Of a DNA stretch of 64,000 nt, positions 16,622 through 24,305 are shown piece after piece; within the stretch, counting starts at the first letter, position 1, and each line of letters opens with the position of its first letter. A program made the translations under genes and the position numbers. The notes under the pieces were generated by a model. The model did no database searches. It was not told the origin of the DNA and saw only the letters and a list, made by a program, of their open reading frames with translations. The stretch lies in NCBI GenBank assembly GCA_020635675.1, contig JACJZJ010000006.1, positions 1 through 64,000 of the forward strand, given 5' to 3'. This DNA is from Flavobacteriales bacterium. GTDB taxonomy: Bacteria; Bacteroidota; Bacteroidia; Flavobacteriales_F; PHOS-HE28.

Positions 16622-17370
16622 GGATCCTGATCATCGAGGACGAGCCGAGCGCGGCCAAGCGACTGCAGAAGATGCTGCGCGAATTGGAACCCACGACCGA
16701 CGTGGTCGGCGTGATCGAAACGATCCAAGGCACGGTGGATTGGTTCAAGGGCAACGAACCGCCGGACCTTGCGTTCTTCGACATCCAACTGGCGGACGGG
16801 GAAAGTTTCCTTGTGTTCGATCGGGTCGATGTACCCTGTCCGGTGATCTTCACCACGGCCTACGACGAACATGCGTTGCGCGCGTTCAAGGTGAACGCGC
16901 TCGACTATCTGCTGAAGCCGGTCGGAAAGGACGAACTGCGCGACGCTTTGGACCGCTGGGAAAGAATGCACGTGGTGCGCGACAAGAGCGGCCTGGTCGG
17001 GGGGGGGGACACCGAGGCTGCCGCTCCCATCAAGCGTTTCCTGATCCGGTACGGCGATCATTTCCGGGTGGTGGAGCCCAAGGACATCGCCTACATCTAC
17101 TCCATGGAGAAGAGTACGTTCCTTCGGACCATCGAGGGGAAGGACCTGCCCATGGACGAGAGCCTCGATAGGCTGGAGAAGCAACTGGACCCGGAGAAGT
17201 TCTACCGGATCAACAGGCAGGTCATCATCCATTTCCAATGCATCAAGGAGTTGCTCGCCTACAGCAAGTCCCGCGTGAAGGTGATCATGGACCCGCCGTT
17301 CGGGCAGGATGCGGTGGTCAGTAGTGAACGGTCGGCCGATTTCAAGCGCTGGCTGGCGGGGTCCGCTTGA
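16618..17370 (+). CDS. LytTR-family response regulator
   Basis: A 250-residue regulator. The receiver domain (about 1-120) has acidic residues ED at 7-8, phospho-acceptor Asp55 (FFDIQ) and the conserved LDYLLKP lysine. The LytTR DNA-binding domain (about 140-245) shows RFLIRYGDHFRVVEPKDIAYIYS and FYRINRQVIIHFQCIKEL. It is coupled by an ATGA overlap to the propeller kinase, its evident partner. The linker between the two domains is encoded by a run of ten G bases at 16999-17008. Confidence 0.95.
   Translation: MRILIIEDEPSAAKRLQKMLRELEPTTDVVGVIETIQGTVDWFKGNEPPDLAFFDIQLADGESFLVFDRVDVPCPVIFTTAYDEHALRAFKVNALDYLLKPVGKDELRDALDRWERMHVVRDKSGLVGGGDTEAAAPIKRFLIRYGDHFRVVEPKDIAYIYSMEKSTFLRTIEGKDLPMDESLDRLEKQLDPEKFYRINRQVIIHFQCIKELLAYSKSRVKVIMDPPFGQDAVVSSERSADFKRWLAGSA
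16999..17008 (+). repeat. Ten-G homopolymer inside the response regulator gene
   Basis: Ten consecutive G bases encode the glycines of the receiver-LytTR linker (LVGGGDT). A change of one or two bases would remove the DNA-binding domain by frameshift. It is the longest G run I saw in the window. Confidence 0.9.
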
Positions 17371-17489
17371 GGGCGGCCCGCTCCGTCCACCATACTTCCC
17401 GTTCCGTCGCATCGCATTGGGTGACACCTGTGCTGCCGGAATATGTTCGTGCCGTGCAAGAACGGACCGGACACCACGCACCAACGACC

Positions 17490-17690
17490 ATGGACCAGCT
17501 CAAGCGCATCGATCCCAGGGACCTGATCATGTTGTTGCAATGCGAGCCTCGCCAGCTGCTTGGACGCATCGTTCAGTTGAACCGTGCCCCCCGCTACCAC
17601 AACACACTGAACGCCGTCGTGCTGGCCGCCGAGGTCACTGACCTCCGTGGGCAGCGCGGCTCGGGGGGCAATGAAGAACAAAGCGCATGA
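17490..17690 (+). CDS. Possible small hypothetical protein
   Basis: A 66-codon frame starting MDQLKRIDPRDLIML that ends at a TGA overlapping another ATG. Third codon positions are GC-rich as in the neighbouring genes, and the frame is open back to the end of the regulator gene. No family is recognised. It lies in a 457-base gap (17371-17827) that otherwise holds only a promoter box, so it could equally be chance. A longer reading of the next cytochrome gene starting at 17687 is disfavoured because the promoter box lies inside it. Confidence 0.3.
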   Translation: MDQLKRIDPRDLIMLLQCEPRQLLGRIVQLNRAPRYHNTLNAVVLAAEVTDLRGQRGSGGNEEQSA

Positions 17691-17775
17691 AACACAAGCT
17701 CCGCTTCGATCCCCGCTTCATCGCGCCATTTTCCCGGCTCGTCGAGTTCTTCTGGCCGGCACTTGGGGTGCGGGG

Positions 17776-17783
17776 TAGTTTTG
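17776..17783 (+). promoter_or_regulatory. -7 promoter box (TAGTTTTG) of the cytochrome lipoprotein cluster
   Basis: Exact TAnnTTTG match 45 bases before the start of the diheme lipoprotein. It supports the ATG at 17828 as the true start of that gene. Confidence 0.55.
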
Positions 17784-17827
17784 GACCTGACCGACCATCG
17801 GAACACGACCGCCTCAAGAACGGCCAT

Positions 17828-18568
17828 ATGTCAACACGCAACGAACGCACGCTCACCTTCACGATCACCGGACTGTTCGTGACGGCGATCATCCTGATGG
17901 TGATGCTGTCATCCTGCAAACATGAACCGCTGCTGCCACCCGAAGCGCAATTCACGGGTGGTGGTGGAGGCACCGTTGAACCTCCCCCCGATACGACCGT
18001 CTACTGCGACCCGGACACCGTTTACTTCCAACAGACCATCCTGCCTATGCTGGTGACCTATTGCGCCACCCCGGGCTGCCACGATGCCATCACGCACGAG
18101 GAGGGCGTCCGTTTGTACGACTATCCGCATATCATGCAGCAGGTCCATCCGTTCAACCCGGGTAACAGCGACCTGTATGATGAGATACAGGATGGTGATA
18201 TGCCCCCGAACAACAGCCCGCAGCTCAGCGCGGACCAAATGCAGTTGCTCTACACGTGGATCATGCAGGGCGCGCAGAACAACAGCTGCGAAAGCACGTG
18301 CGACCTGGACAACGTGACCTGGTCCGGGACCATCCTGCCGCTATTCGAGCTCAAATGCAACGGTTGTCACGGAGGTGGCAGCCCTCAGGGGAGCCTGGCG
18401 CTTGGCAACTGGACCGTGGCCAGCACGGTCGCCATGGACGGCCGCCTGGCCGGGGCCGTGCAACATGTGACCGGATATTCCGAAATGCCGCCTTCCGGAG
18501 GCATGCTGCCCCAGTGCGACATCGATAAGATCCTGACCTGGGTGCAGGCAGGGGCGCCCAACAACTGA
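17828..18568 (+). CDS. Diheme c-type-cytochrome-like lipoprotein
   Basis: A 246-residue lipoprotein: a hydrophobic signal with lipobox MLSSC (Cys30), a glycine and proline linker, then two cytochrome c-like domains. Domain 1 has a non-canonical heme motif C79-ATPG-C84-H85 (CX4CH) with likely axial Met125 in DMPP. Domain 2 has canonical C177-NG-C180-H181 and Met220 in EMPP. Both end in the WIMQGAQNN/WVQAGAPNN pattern of this domain family. The protein probably carries electrons at the periplasmic or outer membrane face. It heads a run of five same-strand genes ending in a DUF5777 barrel. Confidence 0.85.
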   Translation: MSTRNERTLTFTITGLFVTAIILMVMLSSCKHEPLLPPEAQFTGGGGGTVEPPPDTTVYCDPDTVYFQQTILPMLVTYCATPGCHDAITHEEGVRLYDYPHIMQQVHPFNPGNSDLYDEIQDGDMPPNNSPQLSADQMQLLYTWIMQGAQNNSCESTCDLDNVTWSGTILPLFELKCNGCHGGGSPQGSLALGNWTVASTVAMDGRLAGAVQHVTGYSEMPPSGGMLPQCDIDKILTWVQAGAPNN

Positions 18569-18572
18569 TCAC

Positions 18573-18935
18573 TTGGCCCGACGCATCCTATATCTCCTTG
18601 GCATCCTGCTCCTCATGGTCGGAGGTGGTGGTTGCTACTACGACGTGGAGGAGGAGCTCTATCCGGCCGCCATGTGCGATACGGCCGCAGTGACCTGGGC
18701 CACGACCGTTCAACCCCTCGTCGCGACCAACTGCGCGACACCCGGATGTCATGTACCCGGCGGCACCGGACCTGGTGATTTCACCAGCTACAATGGCGTC
18801 AAGAACAAGGTGGACAACGGGACCTTCGCCACCCGGGTGCTGGACCTGCAGGACATGCCGCCTTCGACGCCGCTCTCGAATTGTGAACTGCAACAGATCG
18901 ATCTCTGGATCAAGGACGGGGCACCCAACAATTGA
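18573..18935 (+). CDS. Monoheme c-type-cytochrome-like lipoprotein
   Basis: A 120-residue lipoprotein with signal segment ILLLMVGGGGC (Cys21) and one cytochrome-like domain: C54-ATPG-C59-H60 (CX4CH), axial Met95 in DMPP, and the ending WIKDGAPNN. It is a shortened relative of the preceding protein and shares the uncommon CX4CH spacing. The start is TTG, 4 bases after the previous stop; no in-frame ATG precedes the signal peptide. It likely passes electrons with its neighbour. Confidence 0.8.
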   Translation: MARRILYLLGILLLMVGGGGCYYDVEEELYPAAMCDTAAVTWATTVQPLVATNCATPGCHVPGGTGPGDFTSYNGVKNKVDNGTFATRVLDLQDMPPSTPLSNCELQQIDLWIKDGAPNN

Positions 18936-18937
18936 AC

Positions 18938-19351
18938 ATGCGACGCACCAAGCTTATCCTTCTTGTTCTGGTGGCCCTTGGCGCCATCGCGGCAGGCTAC
19001 GGCCTTTGGGAATACAATCGCGGGCTGTCGGACGCTGGTGCGGAGGAGCCGGTGGCCCGGATCGAAGCATCCGCCCTGCTGCAGGAATTCTCAGCGGACG
19101 AAGCGGCGGCGAACGCCAGGTTCAACGGCAAGGCGGTACAGGTCACGGGCATCGTAAAGGAGGTCACAGCGCCGGCCGCAGGGCCGACCACCGTCTCCCT
19201 GGAGACCGGTGATCCGCTCAGTCTGGTGATCTGTGAATCCGATGACGGTCGGGCCGCGCAGCTGAAGGCAGGGAACAAGGTGACCCTGAAGGGGTTCTGT
19301 GCCGGGTACAACCTGGATGTGTTGCTGCAACGCTGCGTGATCGTGGAATGA
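18938..19351 (+). CDS. OB-fold (tRNA_anti-like) membrane-anchored protein
   Basis: A 137-residue protein with an N-terminal membrane anchor (about 5-22) and an OB-fold of the tRNA_anti-like type. Typical strings are ANARFNGKAVQVTGIV, TTVSLETGDPLSLVICE and GNKVTLKGFCAGYNLDVLLQRC. The domain lies outside the cytoplasmic membrane, so nucleic-acid binding is unlikely despite the family name. Its start nearly abuts the stop of the second cytochrome lipoprotein. The same set (cytochrome lipoproteins, OB-fold, YceI, DUF5777) recurs in Bacteroidota from memory, suggesting a shared but undefined envelope redox role. Confidence 0.82.
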   Translation: MRRTKLILLVLVALGAIAAGYGLWEYNRGLSDAGAEEPVARIEASALLQEFSADEAAANARFNGKAVQVTGIVKEVTAPAAGPTTVSLETGDPLSLVICESDDGRAAQLKAGNKVTLKGFCAGYNLDVLLQRCVIVE

Positions 19352-19389
19352 AACTTGCCCTACACCCCTAACGACAACGAACGACGACC

Positions 19390-19944
19390 ATGAAGACCGA
19401 ACGCATCCTTCTCCTGGCCGCATTGATACTGCCGACCCTGCTGCAGGCCCAGGTACGTTTCGCCACGCGCAATGGCCATGTGACATTCACCTCGGAGACC
19501 CCGTTGGAGAATATCGAGGCCACGAACGACAAGGCGACCAGTGTATTCGACCTGTCCAGCGGTGCCGTGGAAGTGGCCGTGCTCATGAAGGCGTTCACTT
19601 TCGAGAAGGCACTCATGCAGGAGCATTTCAACGAGAATTATGTTGAGAGCGATAAGTACCCCAAGGGTACGTTCAAGGGTACGGTATCGGGCTTCACAGC
19701 GGGCGACCTCACCAAGCCGGGGTCCTACAATGTGACGGTCACCGGCGACCTGACGATCCATGGCGTGACAAAGCCACTGACCGCGGAGGGTACCCTCGTC
19801 GTCGACCCGACCGGTGTGCTCAAGGCTGTCACCACGTTCATCGTCAAGCCGGAGGATTTCGACATCAAGATCCCAGGCCTGGTCCGGGATAACATCGCCA
19901 AGGAGATCGACGTGAAGGTCCAGATCGAATACCAAAAACTGTAG
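19390..19944 (+). CDS. YceI-family exported protein (second copy)
   Basis: A 184-residue exported lipocalin-like protein. The signal peptide (about 1-20, ending LQAQ) is followed by one YceI domain with QEHFNENYVESDKYPKGTF and GDLTIHGVTKPLTAEG. It is a relative of the protein at 13206, most clearly in the HFNENY block. It is the fourth gene of the cytochrome cluster, 38 bases after the OB-fold gene. YceI proteins bind isoprenoid-like molecules, which fits with quinone-linked electron transfer, but that link is inference. Confidence 0.9.
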   Translation: MKTERILLLAALILPTLLQAQVRFATRNGHVTFTSETPLENIEATNDKATSVFDLSSGAVEVAVLMKAFTFEKALMQEHFNENYVESDKYPKGTFKGTVSGFTAGDLTKPGSYNVTVTGDLTIHGVTKPLTAEGTLVVDPTGVLKAVTTFIVKPEDFDIKIPGLVRDNIAKEIDVKVQIEYQKL

Positions 19945-19975
19945 TCGTGTTCCGGTACGGTCCGATCTGGATCTG

Positions 19976-20014
19976 AAGGACGGCCGGGGGCACCCGCCCC
20001 CGGCCGTTGTCCTT
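19976..20014 (+). terminator. Strong GC-rich hairpin after the second YceI gene
   Basis: AAGGAC-GGCCGGGGG pairs with CCCCCGGCC-GTTGTCCTT around a six-base loop, giving a near-perfect stem of about 15 base pairs. No T tract follows, so it may terminate weakly or attenuate before the DUF5777 gene. Confidence 0.6.
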
Positions 20015-20031
20015 CAACCCCGCCAAAACCC

Positions 20032-21009
20032 ATGCATCGAACACTCTTCTCTCTGCTTCTGATTGCCGCGCTGACCAGCGTTCGGGCACAGGACAGCCTG
20101 CTCGATCTGCTCGGTGAGCAGGAGACCATCGAATACACGGACGCGAGCTTCAAGACCTCGCGCGTGATCAACAGCCACAGCCTGGAGAATACCGCGCATG
20201 GTGTCCTCGATTTCAAGATCGGGCACCGTTTCGGGTTCCTGAACCTGGGACCCGTTGAGGCCTTCGGTTTGGACCAGGCGACCATCCGGCTCGGATTGGA
20301 CTACGGCCTCACCGACCGGATCATGGTGGGCATCGGGCGCAGCAGCTACCAGAAAACGGTCGATGGGTTCGTCAAGTACAAGTTCCTGAGGCAATGCAAG
20401 AGCGGCTGTCACATACCGCTGACCGCCGCGCTGGTGGCCGGTATGACCACCACCACCGTGGCCAAGGAGAACACGTGGTGGTACGACGAGTCCCGGACGG
20501 ACTACTACACGCACCGGCTCGGGTACAACTTCCAACTCATCATGGGGCGGAAGTTCAGCGACAATTTCAGCCTTCAACTGATGCCCGGCATGATCCATCG
20601 GAACCTGATCCGTTCCGCCAAGGAGCAGCACGACGTGATGAACATCGGCGCTGCCGGCCGGGTGAAGCTGACCAACCGCCTCGCCATCAATGCGGAGTAC
20701 TTCTACGTGCTGCCGGGACAGTTGTACGGCGACAACCTGACAGAGGAACAGCTGAACGATCCCAACCCCGGCTTCCACAATTCGCTGTCGATCGGATTCG
20801 ATATCGAGACCGGAGGGCACGTGTTCCAACTCCATTTCACGAACTCCACGGCGATGTATGAGCGTGGCGTGATCACCGAGACCACTGGTGATTGGCTGAA
20901 CGGCGACATCCATTTCGGATTCAACATCTCCCGTGTCTTCACGCTTCATCGCCCAAAGCCGAAGGAGCCGAAGCCCGCAAGAAAGCGGAAGAAGGACGGT
21001 GTCGGGTGA
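20032..21009 (+). CDS. DUF5777-family outer-membrane beta-barrel protein
   Basis: A 325-residue exported protein with signal peptide (about 1-20, ending VRAQ). The body consists of amphipathic strands with family signatures SRVINSHSLENTAHGVLDFKI (first 19 residues of this string decisive), GHRFGFLNLG and a FNISRVFTLHRP finish. The tail is very basic (KPKEPKPARKRKKD). The family is a beta-barrel of unknown function that is repeatedly found beside cytochrome lipoproteins and YceI proteins. It ends exactly where the opposite-strand site-2 protease ends, with no bases between stop codons. Confidence 0.85.
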   Translation: MHRTLFSLLLIAALTSVRAQDSLLDLLGEQETIEYTDASFKTSRVINSHSLENTAHGVLDFKIGHRFGFLNLGPVEAFGLDQATIRLGLDYGLTDRIMVGIGRSSYQKTVDGFVKYKFLRQCKSGCHIPLTAALVAGMTTTTVAKENTWWYDESRTDYYTHRLGYNFQLIMGRKFSDNFSLQLMPGMIHRNLIRSAKEQHDVMNIGAAGRVKLTNRLAINAEYFYVLPGQLYGDNLTEEQLNDPNPGFHNSLSIGFDIETGGHVFQLHFTNSTAMYERGVITETTGDWLNGDIHFGFNISRVFTLHRPKPKEPKPARKRKKDGVG

Positions 21010-22128
21010 TCAGGAGCGGCGGTGGCCGCCCGCGGCGCGCGCCTGATCCACCAGGATGAACTCCGCGTAGTTCTCCGCGTCCACGATCCCTAGAAGTTCA
21101 TCGTTCGCGATCACCGGCAGCAGCGGCCAGCGCTGGGCCATGGCCTCCGCAAAAGCAGTGCGAGCGATGGCCTCAGGAGGTACCGGTGGCACTTCCACAG
21201 GTCCCAGATCGATGAGGCGAGCTCCGGCGCGACCCCCGCTGAGCGCCTCGATCAGGTGCTTGCGGGTCAACACCCCATGGTACCGGCCGTTCCAGAGGAC
21301 GACCAGGTCATGGTCCCCTCCGTTCAGCAATTCATCAGCGGCCTGCTGTACTGTGGAACCTCCATCCATCGACCAGAAATGCTTGCGCATGATACGCGAT
21401 ACGGGTACGCCTTCCAGTGCCGCGCTTTCGCGGGAGGCCCGCAGTTCAGCCCCGGCCCCGAGCAGTACGAACAGGCCGATCAGGGCCAGGAACGGTTGTC
21501 CCAGGAAAATACCGGTGGCCACGAACACGATCGCCATCGCCCGCCCGACGGCGACCGCGATCCGCGTGGCCTGGGCGCGCGGAAGGCGCATGCTCAACAG
21601 GGCACGCAGTATCCGTCCGCCGTCCATGGGGAACGCCGGGATCAGATTGAACAGGAACAATCCGAGATTGAACGCGAAAAGAACGGTCAGTACCCTGCCC
21701 CCCAAGGGTCCGGCCTCCATGGGGTCCGTCAAGTGGAAGCCGGAGAAAAGGTAGAGCATGATCGCGGCGGAGCAGGCGATCACCAGGTTCACCGCCGGGC
21801 CGGCCACGGTGATCCAAAGCTCCTGCATGGGATCCTCGGGCATGCGTTCAAGGCGTGCCACCCCCCCGATCGGAAGTAGCGTGATGTCGCGGGTATGGAC
21901 GCCAAAGCGCAGGGCGGTCAGGGCATGACCATATTCGTGCAGGACGACGCAGGCGAAGACCAGCGCGACCACGCCCAATCGTACGAGGATCTCCGGTATG
22001 CCACCACCCGCCCGGGAGGTCGTGAAGGCCACCCAGGCCACCAGCAGCAGGAACGTCCAATGCACATGCACCTTGATCCCCTTCACGGAGAAGAGGGTCA
22101 GTGATCCGCCAAGCGCATTCGCCGCCAT
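21010..22128 (-). CDS. Site-2 protease family (M50) membrane metalloprotease with CBS domains
   Basis: A 372-residue polytopic protease. The zinc motif HEYGH is at 64-68 and the second ligand region is NLIPAFPMDGGRILRALL near 160-175. Hydrophobic segments precede and follow it. The C-terminal 130 residues form a CBS-domain pair (SRIMRKHFWSMDGGSTVQ; GVLTRKHLIEALSGG), which usually senses adenine nucleotides. It is the last gene of a six-gene minus-strand cluster containing a histidine kinase and a REC-CRP regulator. The substrate is unknown; the order of domains matches the S2P-CBS type seen in archaea and bacteria. Confidence 0.92.
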   Translation of the reverse strand: MAANALGGSLTLFSVKGIKVHVHWTFLLLVAWVAFTTSRAGGGIPEILVRLGVVALVFACVVLHEYGHALTALRFGVHTRDITLLPIGGVARLERMPEDPMQELWITVAGPAVNLVIACSAAIMLYLFSGFHLTDPMEAGPLGGRVLTVLFAFNLGLFLFNLIPAFPMDGGRILRALLSMRLPRAQATRIAVAVGRAMAIVFVATGIFLGQPFLALIGLFVLLGAGAELRASRESAALEGVPVSRIMRKHFWSMDGGSTVQQAADELLNGGDHDLVVLWNGRYHGVLTRKHLIEALSGGRAGARLIDLGPVEVPPVPPEAIARTAFAEAMAQRWPLLPVIANDELLGIVDAENYAEFILVDQARAAGGHRRS

Positions 22129-22134
22129 CGCGGA

Positions 22135-22956
22135 TCAGCCGTCCCTTCGCTCGAGCACAAGCACGGGTACGTGCGTGTGCATCACCAGTCGGCGTGAAGC
22201 GCTGCGGTGGAAGAGCTCCCCGAAGAGGCTGCGATGCCGGTGCAACATCACCACCAGGTCGGCGTCGCTCTGGTCCACAAGATCGTTCAACGCGCCGGAG
22301 ATGTTGGCACTGGAGATCGTTCGATGTGTATGCGGTATCGTGCCGAGAAGGTCATCATAGCGCGATACAACGGGTCGTTCGGGGTCCTCATCCTCGGCCA
22401 CGACACGCACGATCGTGATCTCCGCGCCCGCTGCCCTGGCGATGTCGAGCAATGGCCGGATGTCGCTCGCACCCACCTTGCCCCCGTCGTCGGCCAGTAC
22501 GATCCGGCGGGGTTCCCGGTAGATGCTCTCACCGGGTACCGCCAGAACGGGGACCGGTGAATGGTCGATCACGTCCGCGGTGTTGCTGCCGATCAGTACT
22601 TCCTTCAAGCCGGATGCGCCCTGGGTCCCCATCACCACACAGTCCACCGGTCCATCCTCCACGGCCACCCTTTGGATCACGTTCGGAAGGTCCCCATGCT
22701 CGACGAGCTTCTTCACCTGTGCGTCACCGAGTTCCACTTCTTGACGCAGCTTCTTCTCGAACTCATCGAGCCCTTCGCGCCCGGCCCGCAGGATCACCTC
22801 GTTCAGGTCCAGGGTGAGCGCACTGCCCGCGTTCATATTGAGGTAGGCGTGCAACAGGGTGAACCGGTTGCCCTTGGCGCCGAAAAGTCGGACCCCGTGC
22901 ACGGCCGCACGCAGCGCATTGTGGCTCATGTCGGTGGGTAGGACGATGTGCGCCAT
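22135..22956 (-). CDS. Tandem universal stress protein (two Usp domains)
   Basis: A 273-residue protein with two Usp domains. Domain 1 (about 1-150) begins AHIVLPTDMSHNALRAA and ends in the nucleotide-binding loop MGTQGASGLKEVLIGSNTADVI before PVPVLAVP. Domain 2 (about 150-273) is degenerate at the loop (HRHRSLFGELFHRSASRRL), so it may not bind ATP. It lies 6 bases before the site-2 protease gene. Such proteins accompany redox and low-oxygen regulons in other bacteria. Confidence 0.92.
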   Translation of the reverse strand: MAHIVLPTDMSHNALRAAVHGVRLFGAKGNRFTLLHAYLNMNAGSALTLDLNEVILRAGREGLDEFEKKLRQEVELGDAQVKKLVEHGDLPNVIQRVAVEDGPVDCVVMGTQGASGLKEVLIGSNTADVIDHSPVPVLAVPGESIYREPRRIVLADDGGKVGASDIRPLLDIARAAGAEITIVRVVAEDEDPERPVVSRYDDLLGTIPHTHRTISSANISGALNDLVDQSDADLVVMLHRHRSLFGELFHRSASRRLVMHTHVPVLVLERRDG

Positions 22957-22978
22957 GGATGCGGTTCCGGGTCGGGGA

Positions 22979-23194
22979 TCAGTGCCCTTCCTGGGCCTTC
23001 TTGCCGGAGGCGTCCACGAGGGCGTATCCGACGAAGACCAGGGTGAGCATGGCCACGAAGCTGATCAGGCCGACCGTGTTGTTCGGCGTGCCGTCCGGAT
23101 GCGCGATCTCGTCAGGGCTCAGCAGCGAGAATTGGAAAGGTAGGGTGAAGGCCAGTAGCCAGCACAGAAGTCCGATGATCTTCTTCGTGTTCAT
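22979..23194 (-). CDS. Small two-helix membrane protein
   Basis: A 71-residue protein with two predicted membrane helices (about 5-24 and 43-62) joined by a short acidic loop containing SPDEIAHPDGTPNN. No family recognised with certainty. It lies 22 bases upstream of the universal stress gene and 49 bases downstream of the REC-CRP regulator, so it is probably in the same transcript. Confidence 0.65.
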   Translation of the reverse strand: MNTKKIIGLLCWLLAFTLPFQFSLLSPDEIAHPDGTPNNTVGLISFVAMLTLVFVGYALVDASGKKAQEGH

Positions 23195-23243
23195 GGTCGA
23201 TGACTTGGGACAAAGTAACTCGATCCCGCGGGTCCTGCGCTCC

Positions 23244-24305
23244 TCATCCTCTTGCCAATTCCTCCAGTCGGGCGGGTTCGCGCAACTGGATCTCGCGGCC
23301 GCTCACATCGATCAGGCCGCTCTGCTTGAGGTCGGTGAGCGTGCGGATCAGTGATTCCGTCGCGGTGCCCACGATCGTGGCCAGTTCCTCCCGACTGATG
23401 CGGACCCCGAGGCCGGGGTCGTTCGCGGTGGCGAATCGTTCGTGCAGCCGGAGCAGCGCCTGGGCCACGCGCTGCCTTACGGAGGCATAGGCCATTTCCA
23501 GCAGCCGGGTCTCCTTCTCCTTTACCTCGTGGGTGAGCATCTTGATGAAACGGATGGAGACGTCACGGTCCCGGTAGAGAAGGGCGAGCAGGTCCTCCCG
23601 CGGGATCACGGCCACTTCCGTGTCCTCCAGGGCTTCGGCGGTCTCCACCGCGCGCCCTCCTTCCAGAACGCTCATGTATCCGAGAAAATCGCCCGGTCCG
23701 TGCAGGCCGGTCACCAGTTCCTTTCCCTCATTGTTCATCCGGTACGTACGCACCTTTCCCTTCTCGATGAAGTAGATGGAGCGCATGTCGTCCCCCTCGT
23801 AGAAGATGATCTCCTTTCTGGGGAATTGCCTTGATTTCCGATCGCGTGAGATGTCGTTCAACGCATCAAGCCCGCGGGCCTGGTCCATGAACCGGTCGAG
23901 GCCCTCGATGCTGTGGTCGAATCCCTTGCGGAACAGATGGCTGCGCCTGAGGCGGCCCTCCACGGCGTTCAACAATTCCCCCTCATCGAACGGTTTGGTC
24001 AGGTAATCGTCCGCACCGAGCTCCATGCCCTTGCGGATATCCCCACGTTCCGCTTTCGCGCTGAGGAAGATGAAGGGTATCTCCGCGGTCGAAGGGTCGC
24101 GCCCAAGCAGGTGGAGCACGCCATAGCCATCCAGGTCGGGCATCATGATGTCGCAGAGCACCAGGTCCGGTGCCTCTTTGCGGGCAAGGTCGATGCCACG
24201 CCGGCCGTTCTCCGCCTTCAACACGCGGAACTGGGCCAGTTCGAGGATCTCGGCCGTGTTCTCGCGCATGTCCGCATCGTCCTCGATCAATAGGATCGTC
24301 TTCAT
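23244..24305 (-). CDS. Response regulator fused to CRP/FNR-type transcription factor
   Basis: A 353-residue hybrid. The receiver domain (about 1-122) carries acidic pair Glu8/Asp9, phospho-acceptor Asp52 (CDIMMPDLDG) and DDYLTKPF. A cNMP-binding-type domain (about 150-255) has IIFYEGDDMRSIYFIEKGKVR and GPGDFLGYMSVLEGG. The Crp helix-turn-helix (about 275-345) shows ISREELATIVGTATESLIRTL. The N-terminal cysteines of FNR that bind Fe-S are absent, so it is not an oxygen sensor of the FNR kind. It overlaps the upstream histidine kinase by 4 bases, its likely kinase. Confidence 0.95.
   Translation of the reverse strand: MKTILLIEDDADMRENTAEILELAQFRVLKAENGRRGIDLARKEAPDLVLCDIMMPDLDGYGVLHLLGRDPSTAEIPFIFLSAKAERGDIRKGMELGADDYLTKPFDEGELLNAVEGRLRRSHLFRKGFDHSIEGLDRFMDQARGLDALNDISRDRKSRQFPRKEIIFYEGDDMRSIYFIEKGKVRTYRMNNEGKELVTGLHGPGDFLGYMSVLEGGRAVETAEALEDTEVAVIPREDLLALLYRDRDVSIRFIKMLTHEVKEKETRLLEMAYASVRQRVAQALLRLHERFATANDPGLGVRISREELATIVGTATESLIRTLTDLKQSGLIDVSGREIQLREPARLEELARG

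Noticed and set aside
17636..17650. Short GAGGTCA/TGACCTC inverted repeat as a terminator
   Set aside because: Only seven base pairs with almost no loop and no T tract; likely chance within the small open frame.
17687..17827. Upstream start for the diheme lipoprotein that would add 47 residues
   Set aside because: The extra residues would precede the lipoprotein signal peptide and cover an exact TAnnTTTG promoter box; the ATG at 17828 gives a standard lipoprotein signal.
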